Notes: generated by a model from the letters alone, not told the origin. Positions 1-7,244 are shown, counted from the stretch's first letter. The stretch is 23,030 bases of DNA from Acidimicrobiia bacterium UBA4744 (GCA_002403855.1 DHIO01000017.1:8260-31289), one strand, 5' to 3'. Numbers and translations are program-made.

Positions 1-293
1 CCATCATCGTCGAGGTCGGCGATGAGCCAGCCGACGAGCAGCCCGCTCAGGAAGGCGACCAATGTCCCGAACGCCGCCGAAATCAGGAACTGCCAGGGGT
101 CTTCGAAGGGCCAATCCACCTTGACGTACATGACACCGAACGAATACATCCCGATGCCCCAGAAGCCCACCACACCGAAGTTGGCGATCCGCGCCAACCC
201 CAGTTGTAGGTGGAGTAGTAGCGCCAGACCGATGACCATTACCACGAAGAACAGCCCGGAAACCAGGAAAGCGTCGAGCCAGTCGAGACTCAT
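1..293 (-). CDS. Branched-chain amino acid-type ABC transporter permease, LivM family (partial, 3' end missing)
   Basis: Only the first 97 codons are present; the gene runs off the left edge. The start ATG (complement of 291-293) lies 4 bp after the stop of the upstream permease, with an AAAGGTG-like ribosome site inside that gene. The visible protein has three hydrophobic segments. The first is followed by GLALLLHLQLGLARIANFG, which matches the GLxLxLQxGxxGLxNFG pattern at the start of LivM permeases. With the LivH-like gene it would form the membrane channel of a high-affinity importer. The substrate-binding protein and ATPases are not in view. The LivM family also carries urea, amides and aromatic acids, so the substrate is not known. 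It belongs to an operon whose promoter carries the island operator, so import probably serves the pathway encoded here. Confidence 0.85.
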   Translation of the reverse strand, partial: MSLDWLDAFLVSGLFFVVMVIGLALLLHLQLGLARIANFGVVGFWGIGMYSFGVMYVKVDWPFEDPWQFLISAAFGTLVAFLSGLLVGWLIADLDDD

Positions 294-297
294 GGCA

Positions 298-1170
298 CTA
301 CACCTTTTCCGTTTCCGCGATTCGCCGGCCCCGCGCCTTGAGAATGGCGATGAAGGCGACGATCAGTACGAGTTGGGCGTACAACACCTGACCGAATTGA
401 AGGCTCATCGCTGCCAGCGCGACTCCGGTTGCCAACCCGGCGATGATGACGCCACCGATGTTCTTGCGTCCGCCCACGAGGACGACGAGGAAGATGAGGA
501 GGAATTGCCGCCAGCCGAGGAGCGGAGCTACCGCCGACCCGACCCCGTAGAACGCTCCGGCCAATCCCCCTGCCACTCCGGCGATGAACCAGATCAGCAC
601 CGTCACGAACAAAGGACGGATCCCGCTCACCTGGGCCAGGTTCTCATCGCTGGCCAGGGCCCGGATCTGTAGTCCGTAGCTCGACTTCTGGATGAACCAG
701 TAGAGCAACAAGGCCAGTATCAGGACGCTGCCGAGAGCGAGCAGCCGGAACGAAGAAACTCCCACCCCGAGCACTCGGAGGGATTCCGGGGGCGGCACGT
801 CGTAGAAGCGAACCGGATAGCCGAAGACAAACTGGAGGCCGTGCCGCAGGAAGACCGAAAGCCCCAAGGAGATGATGATCATCTCCAAGACACCCACGTT
901 CCGCTTCTTGGCGGGGCGAAAGATGGCGAAGTAGGTGGCGACGCTGATCACTCCGGCCATGACCCCGGCCGGCAGGAGAATCGCATAGAAGCTGAGATCG
1001 AAGGTCGTATTGACCCACATCCCGAAGTAGGCCCCCAGGGTGATGGTTTCTGAATAGGCAACGTTGATCAGCCCGGTGAGCCGGTAGAGCAGGGCGAAGC
1101 CCATGGCGGCGAGGACGAGGGGAGCGTGCTCGGTGAGTCCGATGACCAGGGAGTCGGCGATGAAATCCAT
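298..1170 (-). CDS. Branched-chain amino acid-type ABC transporter permease, LivH family
   Basis: A 290-residue, strongly hydrophobic protein with about eight membrane segments, the normal size for LivH. The N-terminal half has the LivH pattern GLTEHAPLVLAAMGFALLYR followed by TGLINVAYSETITLGAY. The cytoplasmic loop GLQIRALASDENLAQVSGI (166-184) is the EAA-like ATPase contact expected in this family. The ATG at complement 1168-1170 has only a weak GAGG upstream, but there is no better start. It pairs with the partial LivM gene 4 bp downstream. About 190 bp upstream on the minus strand is a TTGACG/TAGTCT promoter followed by the shared TAATCGATTA operator. Transport class is clear; substrate is unknown. 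Confidence 0.9.
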   Translation of the reverse strand: MDFIADSLVIGLTEHAPLVLAAMGFALLYRLTGLINVAYSETITLGAYFGMWVNTTFDLSFYAILLPAGVMAGVISVATYFAIFRPAKKRNVGVLEMIIISLGLSVFLRHGLQFVFGYPVRFYDVPPPESLRVLGVGVSSFRLLALGSVLILALLLYWFIQKSSYGLQIRALASDENLAQVSGIRPLFVTVLIWFIAGVAGGLAGAFYGVGSAVAPLLGWRQFLLIFLVVLVGGRKNIGGVIIAGLATGVALAAMSLQFGQVLYAQLVLIVAFIAILKARGRRIAETEKV

Positions 1171-1325
1171 CAGGTGCCGGCCTCGCTCGGGTCGTCGGGG
1201 AAGTGGCCGGAGGAGAGGGACGCGCCAAGTCCGGCCTTCGGCCGGTCATCCGGCCGGCAGACTCCGCCCGAGGATGCCCGCTCCACACAACCTCCGATCA
1301 TGCCCGCGCCGATCATGGTTGGACG

Positions 1326-1340
1326 ACTGCACCGTGCAGT
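1326..1340. promoter_or_regulatory. Perfect inverted repeat ACTGCAC-C-GTGCAGT, possible second operator
   Basis: The arms of 7 bp are exact complements around one base. The site is 25 bp downstream (in the livH direction) of the shared operator and overlaps the end of the conserved 45-bp block. At the matching place near 5861-5869 only half of the dyad is kept (TGCACG). It may bind a second regulator or form a short RNA hairpin; no function is shown. Confidence 0.35.
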
Positions 1341-1361
1341 ACGACTTCGAATCCTCTATTC

Positions 1362-1375
1362 TCGATAATCGATTA
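1362..1375. promoter_or_regulatory. Operator site 1 of the island regulon (TAATCGATTATCGA on the minus strand)
   Basis: The palindrome TAATCGATTA occupies 1366-1375. Read on the minus strand the 14-mer is identical to those at 5825-5838 and 22935-22948. It starts 6 bp after the -10 element of the minus-strand promoter, a position where a bound repressor would block initiation. It lies between divergent genes, so it could control both. The likely binder is the GntR/FCD regulator encoded at 9065-9769; this is inference. Confidence 0.7.
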
Positions 1376-1381
1376 CTTGGG

Positions 1382-1411
1382 AGACTACGGACTTGACCCG
1401 TTGCTCGTCAA
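1382..1411 (-). promoter_or_regulatory. Predicted promoter for the ABC permease operon
   Basis: On the minus strand, TTGACG (complement of 1406-1411), an 18-bp spacer and TAGTCT (complement of 1382-1387). The same hexamer, spacing and TAnnCT type of -10 element occur before the Tm-1-like gene at 5790-5819. In both cases the operator follows within 5-6 bp, which supports the call beyond a simple consensus match. Confidence 0.6.
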
Positions 1412-1431
1412 ACCTCACCGGAGAGTATGTT
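1401..1431 (+). promoter_or_regulatory. Possible promoter for the aldehyde dehydrogenase gene (weak)
   Basis: TTGCTC (1401-1406), 19 bp, TATGTT (1426-1431). The match is modest. A competing candidate is the GATAAT at 1364-1369 inside the operator, with a poor -35 near 1339-1345. The true start of this transcript is uncertain. Confidence 0.25.
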
Positions 1432-1500
1432 GCAGTGGTGCAATGCATGGAAGGTCCAACAGTCTCCGCGGGCGCCAGGACCGGCAGCGGAAGCTAGTGA

Positions 1501-1505
1501 GGAGG
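1501..1505 (+). promoter_or_regulatory. Ribosome binding site that fixes the aldehyde dehydrogenase start
   Basis: GGAGG ends directly before the ATG at 1506 but has an ideal 6-nt spacing to the ATG at 1512. The second ATG is therefore chosen. Confidence 0.6.
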
Positions 1506-1511
1506 ATGGAG

Positions 1512-3026
1512 ATGGCGAAGCGACTCAAGTTCCTGGTCGGGGGCGTATGGCGTGAAACCACGAGTGGGGACTACTACGAGATCACCAACAGCAGCACCGG
1601 CGAGGTGATGGCCGAAGCGCCCCGTTGTACCGCCGATGAGGTCGATGCCGCGGTCGAAGCCGCGGCGGCAGCGTACCCGGCCTGGCGGGACACTCCGATA
1701 ACCGAACGGGTCCAGGTGATGTTCCGCTTGAAGGATCGGCTCGAGACCAATCTTCACGACCTGGCGGTTCTGCTCTCGACCGAGATGGGCAAGAGCTACA
1801 CGGAGGCGCGGGGGGACGTGCTCAAGGCAATCGAAGTTGTCGAGCTGGCGTGCGCATTGCCGGCCACGATGATGGGCGACTCCCTGATGAACGTCTCTGA
1901 TGGCTACGACACCGTCACGTTCCGGGAGCCGCTCGGGGTGTTTGTCGGCATAGCGCCGTGGAACTTCCCGGCGATGATCCCGATGGGCTGGATGATGCCG
2001 CTGGCGGTGACGACGGGAAACACGTTCGTGATAAAGGCTGCGTCCTTTGTTCCGCAGACTGCTATGCGCATTGCCGAACTAGCCCAAGAGTCCGGGCTAC
2101 CGCCCGGGGTGATCAATCTGGTTACCTGTTCCCGCCACGAGGCCGAGCGGCTTCTGACCCACCCCCTGGTGCAAGGGGTCAGCTTTGTGGGTTCGACCGA
2201 AGTCGGACGGCATATCTATGCCACGGCTGCAGCCAACGGCAAGAGGGTGCAGGCGCTCACGGAGGCCAAGAACCACGCGCTCATCATGCAAGACGCGCCG
2301 ATCCGTGCCACCGCCCAGCGAGTCATCAATTCGGCGTTCGGATGTGCCGGGGAGCGCTGCATGGCTTTGCCGGTCATTGCCGTCGAAGACTCGATTGCCG
2401 ACGAACTCGTCGCAACCATCGCCGAGCTGGCGCAGACGCGCAGGATCGGGCCGGCCTACGAGGAGGCAACCGAGCTTGGGCCACTGGTCAACGCCGGGCA
2501 CAAAGACTTCGTGATGAACTGGATCGACAAGTCTGTCGGCGAAGGCGCTCAGTTGGTGCTCGACGGGCGAAACGTCGAGGTGCCCGATCATGAGGGGGGC
2601 TACTACCTCGGGCCGACGGTGTTCGATCACGTGACCGAAGACATGTCGTGTGGACGGCAGGAGGTCTTTGGGCCGGTGCTCTACGTCAAGCGGGTCTCCA
2701 ACTTTGACGAAGGTGTTGAGCTGATCAACTCGAGCGAGTTCGCCAATGGCGCTTCTATCTTCACCCAGAGCGGGTACTACGCCCGCGAGTTTGCCCGCCG
2801 CATTGACGCCGGAATGGTCGGGGTCAACGTGGGCATACCGGTACCGATCTCTGTGTTCCCGTTCAGTGGGCATAAGAACAGCTTCTTCGGCGACCTGCAC
2901 GTGATGGGGAGCGACGGAGTGCGGTTCTACACGGAAACCAAGGCCGTCACCAGCTACTGGTTCGACGAGGAAGCCCTCAAGGGTGAAAAGGTCGGTACCT
3001 GGGAAGGGACGATCACGCGGACCTAG
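1512..3026 (+). CDS. Aldehyde dehydrogenase, (methyl)malonate-semialdehyde dehydrogenase-like (MmsA type)
   Basis: A 504-residue NAD(P)-dependent aldehyde dehydrogenase of normal length. The cofactor-binding signature PWNFPAMIPMGWMMPLA starts at residue 149, FVGSTEVG is at 225-232 and the nucleophile is Cys283 in FGCAGERCMAL. PWNFPxMIP, KNH (253-255) and AGERCMAL are hallmarks of the CoA-acylating MmsA branch. The usual general-base glutamate of hydrolytic enzymes (ELGGK motif) is not at its expected place; the segment reads ALTEAKNH, which fits CoA-dependent release. Known MmsA enzymes convert malonate or methylmalonate semialdehyde to acetyl- or propionyl-CoA; the substrate here may differ. 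The gene stands alone on the plus strand, divergent from the permease operon, downstream of operator site 1. It ends convergent with the CMD-like gene, and no clear terminator is seen in the 63-bp gap. Confidence 0.85.
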   Translation: MAKRLKFLVGGVWRETTSGDYYEITNSSTGEVMAEAPRCTADEVDAAVEAAAAAYPAWRDTPITERVQVMFRLKDRLETNLHDLAVLLSTEMGKSYTEARGDVLKAIEVVELACALPATMMGDSLMNVSDGYDTVTFREPLGVFVGIAPWNFPAMIPMGWMMPLAVTTGNTFVIKAASFVPQTAMRIAELAQESGLPPGVINLVTCSRHEAERLLTHPLVQGVSFVGSTEVGRHIYATAAANGKRVQALTEAKNHALIMQDAPIRATAQRVINSAFGCAGERCMALPVIAVEDSIADELVATIAELAQTRRIGPAYEEATELGPLVNAGHKDFVMNWIDKSVGEGAQLVLDGRNVEVPDHEGGYYLGPTVFDHVTEDMSCGRQEVFGPVLYVKRVSNFDEGVELINSSEFANGASIFTQSGYYAREFARRIDAGMVGVNVGIPVPISVFPFSGHKNSFFGDLHVMGSDGVRFYTETKAVTSYWFDEEALKGEKVGTWEGTITRT

Positions 3027-3089
3027 CACCTGGTACTTCGTAGCTGCAATCGCAAGAGAACAGCGGGGCGGAGAAGACTGGTTGCCGGC

Positions 3090-3683
3090 TCAGACGTGTT
3101 TGCCGACCTCCCAGCCGGAAGGGCCGATGAGGCGTTCGGCAACCTCGCGCGACGGGTCCTCGAGCCGGGTGGCCAGAGAGTCGTTCCACCGGTTCAGGAA
3201 ACCGTAGAGGGAGACAACGGCCAGGATCTCGACGATCTGGCCGTCGTCCCAGTGGGCGCGCAACTCCGCGAACTGCTTGTCGGTTACCCCGTTGGGGACC
3301 GACGAAACGCTTACCGCAAAATCGAGCGCCGCCCGTTCTGCCTGTGTGAATAGATCGCTGTGGGGATAATCCCACACGGCTCGAACACGAGCCGCCGCAG
3401 CATCAGATTCGTTCGCAGAGTAGATGGTGTGCGCTTGGCAGTACCGGCATCCGGTGGTCTTGCTGGCCACATAGCCGATGAGGGATTTCAGCTCGGCGGG
3501 GACGGTGCCGTGGGCGGGATCCATAACCGCTCGCCTCAGGTGGATGTATCCCAGGACGATCTCGGGACGGTAGGCCATGATCCGGGCTCCGTTGGGAACG
3601 AAACCGAAGACCTGCTCGTAGAAGATCCCCAGATCTTGGAGTTCGGGGATGGCATCGAGCGACAGTGGCTCGAGTCTCGACAT
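3090..3683 (-). CDS. Carboxymuconolactone decarboxylase/AhpD-like alkylhydroperoxidase-family protein
   Basis: A 197-residue protein with the CMD-family redox motif CRYCQAH (Cys79, Cys82, His85), preceded by an ELKSLIGYVAS helix typical of peroxidase-related AhpD-fold proteins. The second half (FTQAERAALDFAVSVSS, then VEILAVVSLYGFLNRWNDS) matches the C-terminal helices of the uncharacterised peroxidase-related branch. The family includes AhpD, which is reduced by the lipoyl dehydrogenase/E2 system of 2-oxoacid dehydrogenases in mycobacteria. Here it is the last gene of an E1 operon, 5 bp after E1 beta, so a role in thiol redox linked to that enzyme is attractive but unproven. The ATG at complement 3681-3683 is the first in frame. 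Confidence 0.8.
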   Translation of the reverse strand: MSRLEPLSLDAIPELQDLGIFYEQVFGFVPNGARIMAYRPEIVLGYIHLRRAVMDPAHGTVPAELKSLIGYVASKTTGCRYCQAHTIYSANESDAAAARVRAVWDYPHSDLFTQAERAALDFAVSVSSVPNGVTDKQFAELRAHWDDGQIVEILAVVSLYGFLNRWNDSLATRLEDPSREVAERLIGPSGWEVGKHV

Positions 3684-3688
3684 GGTTG

Positions 3689-4663
3689 TCAGGCCATCGT
3701 CCGACGGACCGTGTCCACGATCCGCTCGACCGAAGGAATTGCCAGGTCTTCGAGTTCGTCGGCTGCCGGCAAGGGGATGTGAGGCGTGGTCACCCGCACG
3801 ATCGGTCCATCGAGGTCCCAGAACATCTCTTCGGTCACGATCGAAGCGATCTCGGCCCCCCAGCCTGCCAGGCGCGGGTTCTCTTCGACGGTTGCCAGTC
3901 GGGACGTCTTCGAGACTGAGGCGAAGAGCGTGGCAGTGTCGAGCGGTACCAGCGATCGCAGATCGATCACCTCCGCACCGATACCGTGTTCGGCCAGCTC
4001 TGCCGCCGCCTCCAGCGCTTTGGGGACCATCGCCGCCAGGGCGACGATGGTGATGTCCGGTGCCTCTCGCAGCACTCGGGCGGTGCCGAGGGCGTCGACG
4101 ATTTCTCCGTCGGGAACTTCGCCTTTGCCGGCAAACAAGGCCTTGTGTTCGAAGAACACGACCGGATCGGGGTCACGAATGGCACCCGCCAGCAACCCCA
4201 CCACATCGGCCGGGGTGCTGGGAGCGACCACTTTGAGTCCCGGCACGGCCATCGCCCAGTTCTCCAGGCTTTGGGAGTGTTGTCCGCCAAACCGGGCTCC
4301 GCCGCCGTTGGCCGTCCGGATCACCAGCGGCAGGGACACCTGACCGTCGGTCATGTAGCGCGTCTTGGCGATCTGATTGGCGACGATATCCCAACAAGTG
4401 GCGAGGAAGTCGCTGAACATGAGTTCGCCGATCGGCCGCAGACCGTTCATGGCGGCCCCCATGATCATGCCGGTGATCGCCTCTTCGGAAATGGGGGTGT
4501 CGCGAACCCGTTCGGGGCCGAATCGTTCCAGCAGTCCGGCAGTGGTCTTGAAGACGCCGCCCGCCTTGGCCACGTCCTCGCCGATCAAGACTACGGACGG
4601 GTCGCGTTCCATTTCCTGGGCGATGCCGCGGGCAACCGCGTCCCGATACGTCAGTTCCGCCAT
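3689..4663 (-). CDS. Thiamine-diphosphate 2-oxoacid/acetoin dehydrogenase E1 component, beta subunit
   Basis: A 324-residue protein of the PdhB/AcoB family with the conserved opening LTYRDAVARGIAQEM, GEDV (28-31), the activating glutamate in TPISEEAI (Glu60), then GELMFSDF and GGQHSQSLENW. The C-terminal transketolase domain has VIDLRSLVPLD and VEENPRLAGWGAEIAS. It would join the alpha subunit in an alpha2beta2 enzyme that decarboxylates a 2-oxoacid or cleaves acetoin and passes the acyl group to a lipoyl E2. The ATG at complement 4661-4663 is preferred over an upstream one at 4684 because GGAGG sits 6 nt before it and family similarity starts there. It overlaps the end of the alpha gene by 13 bp. 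No E2 or E3 gene is in the window, so acyl transfer must use a partner elsewhere. Confidence 0.9.
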   Translation of the reverse strand: MAELTYRDAVARGIAQEMERDPSVVLIGEDVAKAGGVFKTTAGLLERFGPERVRDTPISEEAITGMIMGAAMNGLRPIGELMFSDFLATCWDIVANQIAKTRYMTDGQVSLPLVIRTANGGGARFGGQHSQSLENWAMAVPGLKVVAPSTPADVVGLLAGAIRDPDPVVFFEHKALFAGKGEVPDGEIVDALGTARVLREAPDITIVALAAMVPKALEAAAELAEHGIGAEVIDLRSLVPLDTATLFASVSKTSRLATVEENPRLAGWGAEIASIVTEEMFWDLDGPIVRVTTPHIPLPAADELEDLAIPSVERIVDTVRRTMA

Positions 4664-5637
4664 GCCGAACCTCCATCTGCCCACACGTTGGTCATCAGTG
4701 TGTCCGGGCCCGGCGCCGGCGCCGACTTGGACACCTCGGTCGCCTCGTCGACCTCAGCAGTAGCGGCCGTCTCGATGCGATCGAGCTCGTCCGGTTGAAT
4801 TCCAAATTCCTCGAGCCGAGTCCTGTAGAGGACGATTGGATCCCGTGCCATCCACTCCGCCACTTCTTCGTCGGGCCGGTACTTGCCGGGATCGGCCCGG
4901 GAGTGACCGCCGTGGCGATACGTCTTGGCCTCGACGAGGGACGGGCCGGCGCCGTCGCGCGCCCGAGAGAGAACCCGCTGCGCGACTTCATACACGGCGT
5001 CAACATCGTTGCCGTCCACGATGATGCCGTCGAGTCCGTAGGCCGGGGCCCGGTCGGCGGCCGGGTGCTCGACCGGGGTCACCTCGTCGATCGGCGTGTA
5101 CTCCATGTAGAGGTTGTTCTCGCACACGAAGACCACCGGCAAGCTCCACACCGCGGCCATGTTGACGGCCTCGTGAAAGGCTCCGATGTTGGTCGTACCG
5201 TCCCCGAAGAAGCACACGGACACCTGACCGGTATCGCGTACTTGTGCGGCCCAAGCCGCTCCGGCAGCCACCGGTAGATGCGCTCCAACGATTGCGTAGG
5301 AACCCATGGCACCCTTGGCGACGTCGGTGAGATGCATCGACCCGCCCTTGCCGCCGCAGATTCCGTTCTCTCGCCCGAGGAGTTCTCCCATCAACGCGTC
5401 CATCGGCGCCCCGCGCAGCAGTGTGTGGTTGTGCCCCCGATAGGTGCAGAACGTCATGTCGTCCGACCGCATCGCGGCGGCGAATCCGGCGGCAACGGCC
5501 TCCTGGCCGAGACCCAGGTGGGTGGTGCCTTTGAGCAAACCTTGCAGGAAGAGGTCGTAGGCGCGCTTCTCGAAGTATCGGGCACGCACCATGTCTGCGT
5601 AGAGACGCAAGCGGGTTTCGGGACTTGGTTGTTGCAT
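4651..5637 (-). CDS. Thiamine-diphosphate 2-oxoacid/acetoin dehydrogenase E1 component, alpha subunit
   Basis: A 328-residue PdhA/AcoA-type protein. The thiamine diphosphate motif runs from GDGTTN (145-150) to NN at 174-175, the usual spacing. Also present are THLGLGQEA (39-47), YRGHNH (66-71), GGKGGSMHL (95-103) and the HGGHSRADPG loop near the C-terminal third. The start chosen is ATG at complement 5635-5637, with GGGAGA eight bases upstream; a GTG seven codons earlier is possible. It heads the E1 alpha-beta-CMD operon. Its 5' region contains operator site 2, about 190 bp upstream, shared with the divergent Tm-1-like gene. The acetoin-type match (TTHLxxGQEAV, FFGDGTTNxGAFHE) is as good as the pyruvate type, so the substrate is open. 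Confidence 0.9.
   Translation of the reverse strand: MQQPSPETRLRLYADMVRARYFEKRAYDLFLQGLLKGTTHLGLGQEAVAAGFAAAMRSDDMTFCTYRGHNHTLLRGAPMDALMGELLGRENGICGGKGGSMHLTDVAKGAMGSYAIVGAHLPVAAGAAWAAQVRDTGQVSVCFFGDGTTNIGAFHEAVNMAAVWSLPVVFVCENNLYMEYTPIDEVTPVEHPAADRAPAYGLDGIIVDGNDVDAVYEVAQRVLSRARDGAGPSLVEAKTYRHGGHSRADPGKYRPDEEVAEWMARDPIVLYRTRLEEFGIQPDELDRIETAATAEVDEATEVSKSAPAPGPDTLMTNVWADGGSAWRN
4670..4674 (-). promoter_or_regulatory. Ribosome binding site inside the E1 alpha gene that fixes the E1 beta start
   Basis: GGAGG on the minus strand, 6 nt from the ATG at 4663, located in the last codons of E1 alpha. It decides between two in-frame ATGs and implies translation coupled to the alpha gene. Confidence 0.6.
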
Positions 5638-5789
5638 GATCTGGTTCTCCCGTCTCACAACGATCGGGGGGTGGGCGGGGAGCGAAGAACGGTGGAGGAT
5701 AGGGGATCGGCGCGGCGGCCCCCAACGGCTCGCCGCGGAGGGAACGAGGCGAACGGCGTCACACGACCCAGGGATGGTCGAGGTTCAGG

Positions 5790-5819
5790 TTGACGGAACC
5801 ACATGAAGGTTCGTATGCT
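5790..5819 (+). promoter_or_regulatory. Predicted promoter of the central plus-strand operon
   Basis: TTGACG (5790-5795), 18 bp, TATGCT (5814-5819). The arrangement matches the permease promoter at 1382-1411 in hexamer, spacing and distance to the operator. Transcription would begin within the operator at about 5825-5828, leaving a leader of roughly 125 nt. Confidence 0.65.
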
Positions 5820-5824
5820 CCATT

Positions 5825-5838
5825 TAATCGATTATCGA
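5825..5838. promoter_or_regulatory. Operator site 2 of the island regulon (TAATCGATTATCGA)
   Basis: Identical over 14 bp to site 1 (minus strand) and site 3. It begins 5 bp after the -10 element of the central operon and so covers the expected transcription start. Similarity to the site 1 region continues to 5869, with 37 of 45 positions identical. Confidence 0.75.
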
Positions 5839-5954
5839 AGATAGAGGATTCGGCACCGTAATGCACGTTCGGGCCTCTTCGTTGCGACCCGGCCGGGAGG
5901 TTCATTGCTGACGACCACGACTGCAACTTCCTTCCCTGCGGCGGTCCCCTGATT

Positions 5955-7244
5955 ATGGCAACCGTCGCGCTCTTGGGGACGCTCGACACCAAGGGTGTCG
6001 AGTACGCCTTCCTTCGCGACAGGATTGAAGAGCAGGGTTGTGACGTCATCACCATCAACGCCGGGGTTCTCGGCGACCCGGACTACGAAGTCGACTACAC
6101 GCGACGGGACGTGTCTGAGGCAGCCGGAGCCCTCCTGAAGGACATCGTGCAGGCCGGCGATCGGGGGGCTGCGGTCACCACGATGGCCCGGGGCGCGGCG
6201 GCGCTCGTCCAGGAACTCCACGTTGAAGGTCGCATCGATGGCGTGCTGGGCGCGGGCGGATCGGGAGGATCTTCGATCATCGGCCACGCGATGCGCGCTC
6301 TGCCGGTAGGGATGCCGAAGGTGCTGGTTTCAACAATGGGGGCCGGCGACGTCGGCCCCTATGTCGGCACCTCCGACATTGCCATGATCTACTCGGTAGT
6401 CGACATAGCCGGGGTCAACGCCATTTCCTCGCGGATTCTCACCAATGCGGCGGCGGCCGTCTGTGCAATGGCGAAGAGCTACGCAGAGTCAGATACCGAC
6501 GCCGGCGAGAGACCTCTGGTCGGGGCCACCATGTACGGGACCACGACTCCGTGTGTGAATCACGCTCGCCGATGGCTGGAAGCCGCCGGGTACGAGGTGC
6601 TGGTCTTTCACGCCACCGGCACCGGCGGCCAATCAATGGAAGCCTTGATGAGCAGCGGCCACATCACCGCCTCGCTCGATGTCACCACCACCGAACTGAT
6701 CGACGAGATCGCCGGGGGCACTATGACCGCCGGTCCGAATCGCCTCGAGACGGCCGGTGCCCTCGGGCTGCCCCAGGTGGTATCGCTGGGCGCCGTCGAC
6801 CAGGTCACGTTTACGCCTCCCAATACCGTACCGGTGGAGTACCGGGAGCGGACGCGGTATGCGCACAACCCCAGCGTGACGCTGGTGCGCAGCAATCCGG
6901 ACGAAAACGCCCAACTCGGACGGTTGCTGGCGGACAAGCTCAATCGGGCGACCGGCCCCTTGACATTGTTCATTCCGCTGGGAGGTACTTCGCAATACGC
7001 CGGGCCGGGGGCGGTGTTCCACGATCCCGTCGCCGACGAGGCGCTTCTTTCGAGCCTCAAGGCCAACCTCAATACCGCAGTGGAGGTGATAGAGGTCGAG
7101 GCGCACATAAATGATCCAGAGTTTGGATTGGCGATGGCGAAGAAGCTCGACGAGCACTACCGGACGTGGGTACACGGCGGGTATGAAAGAGAGGAGGGCG
7201 TAACAGGGAGAGATGCGCTGGTCACGGGGACAACCCGGGGTTGA
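5955..7244 (+). CDS. Tm-1-like ATP-binding domain protein, UPF0261 family
   Basis: A 429-residue protein of normal length for UPF0261. The first half has the family start ALLGTLDTKGVEYAFLRDRI, the glycine-rich GAGGSGGSS and the signature LPVGMPKVLVSTMGAGDVGP with YVGTSDIAMIYSVVDIAGVN. The second half has VLVFHATGTGGQSMEALM, another family hallmark. The plant relative Tm-1 is an inhibitor of tobamovirus RNA replication whose N-terminal domain binds ATP; the bacterial members have no settled biochemical role. This is the first gene of the ten-gene plus-strand run, after the operator-controlled promoter. It ends 36 bp before the PEP-utilising protein, suggesting they act together. The start ATG has no strong ribosome site, but family similarity begins at residue 3. 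Confidence 0.85.
   Translation: MATVALLGTLDTKGVEYAFLRDRIEEQGCDVITINAGVLGDPDYEVDYTRRDVSEAAGALLKDIVQAGDRGAAVTTMARGAAALVQELHVEGRIDGVLGAGGSGGSSIIGHAMRALPVGMPKVLVSTMGAGDVGPYVGTSDIAMIYSVVDIAGVNAISSRILTNAAAAVCAMAKSYAESDTDAGERPLVGATMYGTTTPCVNHARRWLEAAGYEVLVFHATGTGGQSMEALMSSGHITASLDVTTTELIDEIAGGTMTAGPNRLETAGALGLPQVVSLGAVDQVTFTPPNTVPVEYRERTRYAHNPSVTLVRSNPDENAQLGRLLADKLNRATGPLTLFIPLGGTSQYAGPGAVFHDPVADEALLSSLKANLNTAVEVIEVEAHINDPEFGLAMAKKLDEHYRTWVHGGYEREEGVTGRDALVTGTTRG

Larger units (their letters stand above)
1171..1511. other. Divergent intergenic control region between livH-like and aldehyde dehydrogenase genes
   Basis: About 340 bp without a supported gene. It holds a minus-strand promoter, the first copy of the island operator and a perfect 7+1+7 dyad (1326-1340). 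It also holds a GC-rich hairpin CCGGCC-TTC-GGCCGG (1231-1245) in the leader of the livH-like gene, and a small inverted repeat TTGCA-N4-TGCAA (1430-1443) in the leader of the dehydrogenase gene. An open frame runs through the region in the frame of the dehydrogenase, but it lacks family similarity upstream of codon 1512 and crosses the control sites. Confidence 0.7.
5638..5954. other. Divergent intergenic control region between E1 alpha and the Tm-1-like gene
   Basis: About 320 bp with no supported gene. It contains the plus-strand promoter at 5790-5819, operator site 2 and the conserved leader block that follows it. On the minus strand a GATAAT (complement of 5831-5836) overlaps the operator and could be the -10 of the E1 operon, with a weak TTACGG 19 bp upstream. 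Nothing else is recognisable between 5638 and 5789. Confidence 0.6.

Noticed and set aside
1203..1511. N-terminal extension of the aldehyde dehydrogenase by about 100 codons
   Set aside because: The extension crosses the promoter, operator and dyad and has no similarity to the family. GGAGG is placed for the ATG at 1512.
2097..3029. Long minus-strand open frame opposite the aldehyde dehydrogenase
   Set aside because: It is antisense to a clear family member, has no recognisable domain and arises from high-GC codon bias.
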